DNA of 64,000 nt from Hyaloscypha bicolor E (lineage: Eukaryota; Ascomycota; Leotiomycetes; Helotiales; Hyaloscyphaceae), in the NCBI RefSeq assembly GCF_002865645.1, contig NW_020194530.1, positions 255,819 to 319,818 on the forward strand, written 5' to 3'. Below, one piece after another: positions 61,301 through 64,000 of this stretch. The notes beneath the pieces are model-generated. The model searched no databases and was not told the origin of the DNA. It saw only the letters and a program-made list of their open reading frames with translations. Both the position numbers and the translations under genes were made by a program. How positions within the stretch are numbered: the stretch's first letter is position 1; each line of letters opens with the position of its first letter.

Positions 61301-64000
61301 AAATAGTATTTAGGAAATCGAGAAAGCTACTAGTATTATTATATATATTTTAGAGTTATTAAAATTAGAAAAAGTAAAATATATCTCTTTTATAGAAAAC
61401 TAGGAAAAAGTATCTAATAATAAAAGCTTTTCTTAACCTGAAATAAAGCTTATTATCTTTAATTCTTTATATATCTTTTATTTTTTTCTTCTAATTATTA
61501 TTTATAACTTTTAAAAAATATTATTATTAGATTATTATTCTAGAAATTAGATAAGCTTTATTATTACTTATTTCTTACTATTATCTAATTATTATTATAA
61601 GATAGTATTCTTAATATAAGATTCTATTACTAGATTTTGGGAATTAAATATAAAGTATTTCTTTTAGTATAAAAATAAATAGGGAATTAAGAAATTATCT
61701 TATAATTTCTTAATTCTAAACTATAATACTATCTAGAAAGTTCTTATAATATAAATAGTAATTATATATAAAGAAAAGAAAAGAGGAAGAAAGAGAACCT
61801 TTTATATATCTCTTACTAAATAGAAAACCTTTTAGAAACTCTATTTACCTTTTTAGCTAGTTATTCTTATAGCTTATATTAGTCTAAAGCTTAATTATAA
61901 TACTTATAAATCTCGATTTTAACTTAAATTACTATTACAAATTTACTTATAATATCTAAATAAACTTCCTAATTAGAAGTTATATATAAACGAAATAACT
62001 AAACTAAAAGTCTTATAAGAAAAAAGAGAAATATTATTAAACCTAATAATTATTTCTAAATATACTTAATAATATATAATTCTAGAAATCTCTTAGATAT
62101 TAGATAAACTAAAACTGCCTATTTAAAGCCTATTTTATATTAAGAAACCTACTTTTCGTTCTATATAATTATAGCTATACTTAAAACTAATACTAAGGCT
62201 TAGTTAGTATATTAAGTATTTTTATTTCTATATAAAAAAAACTTCTTTTATATAAAATTCTTTTTCTAACTATAATACTATTTTATTACTAGAAACTAAT
62301 TACTCTTTTAGAAAGCTAGTATAATTTATTAATTCTTATTATTAATCTATTTCTTACTATTAAATATTATCTAAATAATTAAGAAAATATCTTTAATTTC
62401 ATATTCTTAATACTAATTTAGAATATCTAATCTTTTTATATCCTATATTAACTTTAATATTAATTATTTTAAACTTAATAATAGTATTATAAATCCTATT
62501 TATACTATCTTATAGTTATTTTTTCTATAATTACTAAAGCCTTTAATATTATTTTTATAAATATAAATATTACTTTAAAGTCCTAACTAACTAAATAGTT
62601 TTATATTATATAAAGCTAACTTTAGTAAATACTAAATAAATATAATTAGCTTTTAGAAAGAATACGAATTAGTTTTGAAAGAAGTAATATCTTATTCTAA
62701 GTTATTCTTTAATTCTATTATTCTAATTTCTTTTCTATTAATACTTATTTTATATTTTTATAATATCTTTACTATATTTATATATCTTATCTTTTATATA
62801 TTTCCTATACTATTTCTCTTCTTTTATATTATTCTTTAAATTAATAGAAATATTTTTAAATAAATAAAAAATTAAAATATATTTATATTATAAAGTTTTT
62901 TTTTTTTTTCTATATTCTAATACTTTAAATAGTATTATTATATTTATATTTCTATTATATTATTTTCTTATTTTCTTATTATTACTATTTAGTTTAATTT
63001 ACCTTAATTATTTCCTAGATTATATTTATATTCTTTTCTATAATAAAAGCCTAATTCTATATTTTATCTTTTATAATTATTTTTAATTTATAATTATATT
63101 ACCTTAAATATATCTAATTATTATACTTATTTTCCCTATTATATATATTATTATTTTAGCTTTATTTTCTTATTAGAAAGAAAGAAAAACTCGAATATAT
63201 ATAATACTTTTATATAATTCAAATCTATTCTAATTTACTTTTTATTTTAGAAAGTACTTAAAAGAAATTCTTATAATCTCGAGAATTTTTAATTCTATAA
63301 CCTATAATTAATATACTAATAATATCTTTATAATTTTTCAAGAATAATAAAATAGCTAAAAAACAGATTTCTTAAGCTAGTAAAGTATAATAGCTAGTTC
63401 TTATAAGCTATAGTATTATTAAAAGCCTATAAATTAATAGTATTAAAGTTTAGAATATTAAAGAAACTTAGGCAATTATAGAAGGCCTACTAATACTAGA
63501 AAAGATAGCTATAATTACTAAATTTAATACAAATATTCTAGATAAGCTAAGTAATATATATAATAAGTTCTTAAAATAGAAAACCTTTATTAGAGACGGA
63601 ACTAGACTAGGATTAACTAAGAAAGAGCTAAAGAATTACTAAGCTAATAATAGGGAATTCGAGAATATTATTAAAAGCATTTCTAAAAACAGATAAGAGA
63701 AGCTTAATAAGATTAAGACTATAGTAAATAGTCTAGAAACTAAGAATTAGAATAGAATTATATTATATAATAAAGCTTTTAGCTAATATATTAATAATAT
63801 CTATAATAATCTTAGTAAAAACATTTATAAGAAATTATATTTCCTTTTTAAAATAAAAGCTTTAGTATATAAAGTTATTTAGTTAATTAATAAAGCTACT
63901 TTAGAATATATTAAAAATAAGAAATATTAGAATACTAGTATATTTACTAAATTAGATATTACTAAAGTACTTAAGTATACTAAAGCTATTTTGGAACCTA

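Larger units (their letters stand above)
46287..64000 (+). mobile_element. Giant Ty3/gypsy element, copy B (5' LTR to beyond window end), split by a nested element
   Basis: It starts with a 5' LTR and continues through gag-like sequence (about 47,400-48,500, FKALLKKFREYN) and an aspartic protease remnant near 49,920 (NTRAKVNILPKKIFRNI, where D-T-G-A is expected). It is then broken at 51,335 inside the stretch NRPYRNLYI and resumes at 58,329. There the reverse transcriptase continues (KFIRYTYISLINFFSGYN, LILDTYNKDLTIFIISLELL, FINNIRVKRPY, with the FLDD-like motif now INN). Integrase follows at about 60,250-60,800 and the unassigned frame begins near 63,300. Copy A shows what lies past 64,000. 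Adding both, the intact element would be about 13 kb. Stops and D-to-N changes follow the RIP pattern. Confidence 0.85.

Overview
The window looks like a filamentous ascomycete (Pezizomycotina) chromosome with a two-compartment layout. Very AT-rich blocks are almost devoid of open frames and dense in TpA. They carry decayed but readable transposon proteins in which stops replace Trp/Gln codons and Asn replaces catalytic Asp, the signature expected from repeat-induced point mutation (RIP, C-to-T on either strand, mostly CpA to TpA). Short GC-balanced islands carry intron-containing fungal genes (47-90 bp introns with GCTAAT/CTAAC-like branch sites). The species cannot be named from the sequence.

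Left AT block (1-13,244): the 3' part of a very large Ty3/gypsy element with a local 16-bp tandem array, two copies of a gag-only element (one internally deleted), and a Fot1/pogo DNA transposon with TIRs. Left gene island (about 13,245-24,640): an AAA+ ATPase gene broken by a complete Ty1/copia element (16,751-21,898, TSD AAAGG) and, 52 bp further on, a related solo LTR (TSD CATTT). It also has a nonsense codon in place of Trp and frame breaks. Next comes a decayed NACHT/ankyrin-type fragment. A TIR-flanked DNA element (24,650-28,204) with a solo LTR inside separates this from the second island (28,205-33,480). That island holds two apparently intact minus-strand genes, a membrane-anchored protein resembling copper type II monooxygenases and an MFS transporter, plus the 3' remnant of a TauD-type dioxygenase cut at the island edge.

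Right AT block (33,483-64,000) is a nest. A second gag-only element is followed by a chromodomain gypsy (chromovirus, + strand, about 36,520-45,840) split by a small GC-rich LTR element (37,657-39,553) that encodes only a Pro/Ala-rich Cys/His gag-like protein. Next is a second copy of the giant gypsy (46,287 to beyond 64,000), split within its pol gene by a complete minus-strand chromovirus (51,336-58,328). Aligning the two giant copies shows an element of roughly 13 kb whose long extra reading frame downstream of the integrase I could not assign.

The only genes likely to function are the MFS transporter and the monooxygenase-like membrane protein, and possibly the gag-like frame. Coordinates of decayed elements are read by eye. 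Those with target-site duplications are exact to a few bases; those given as 'about' are not.
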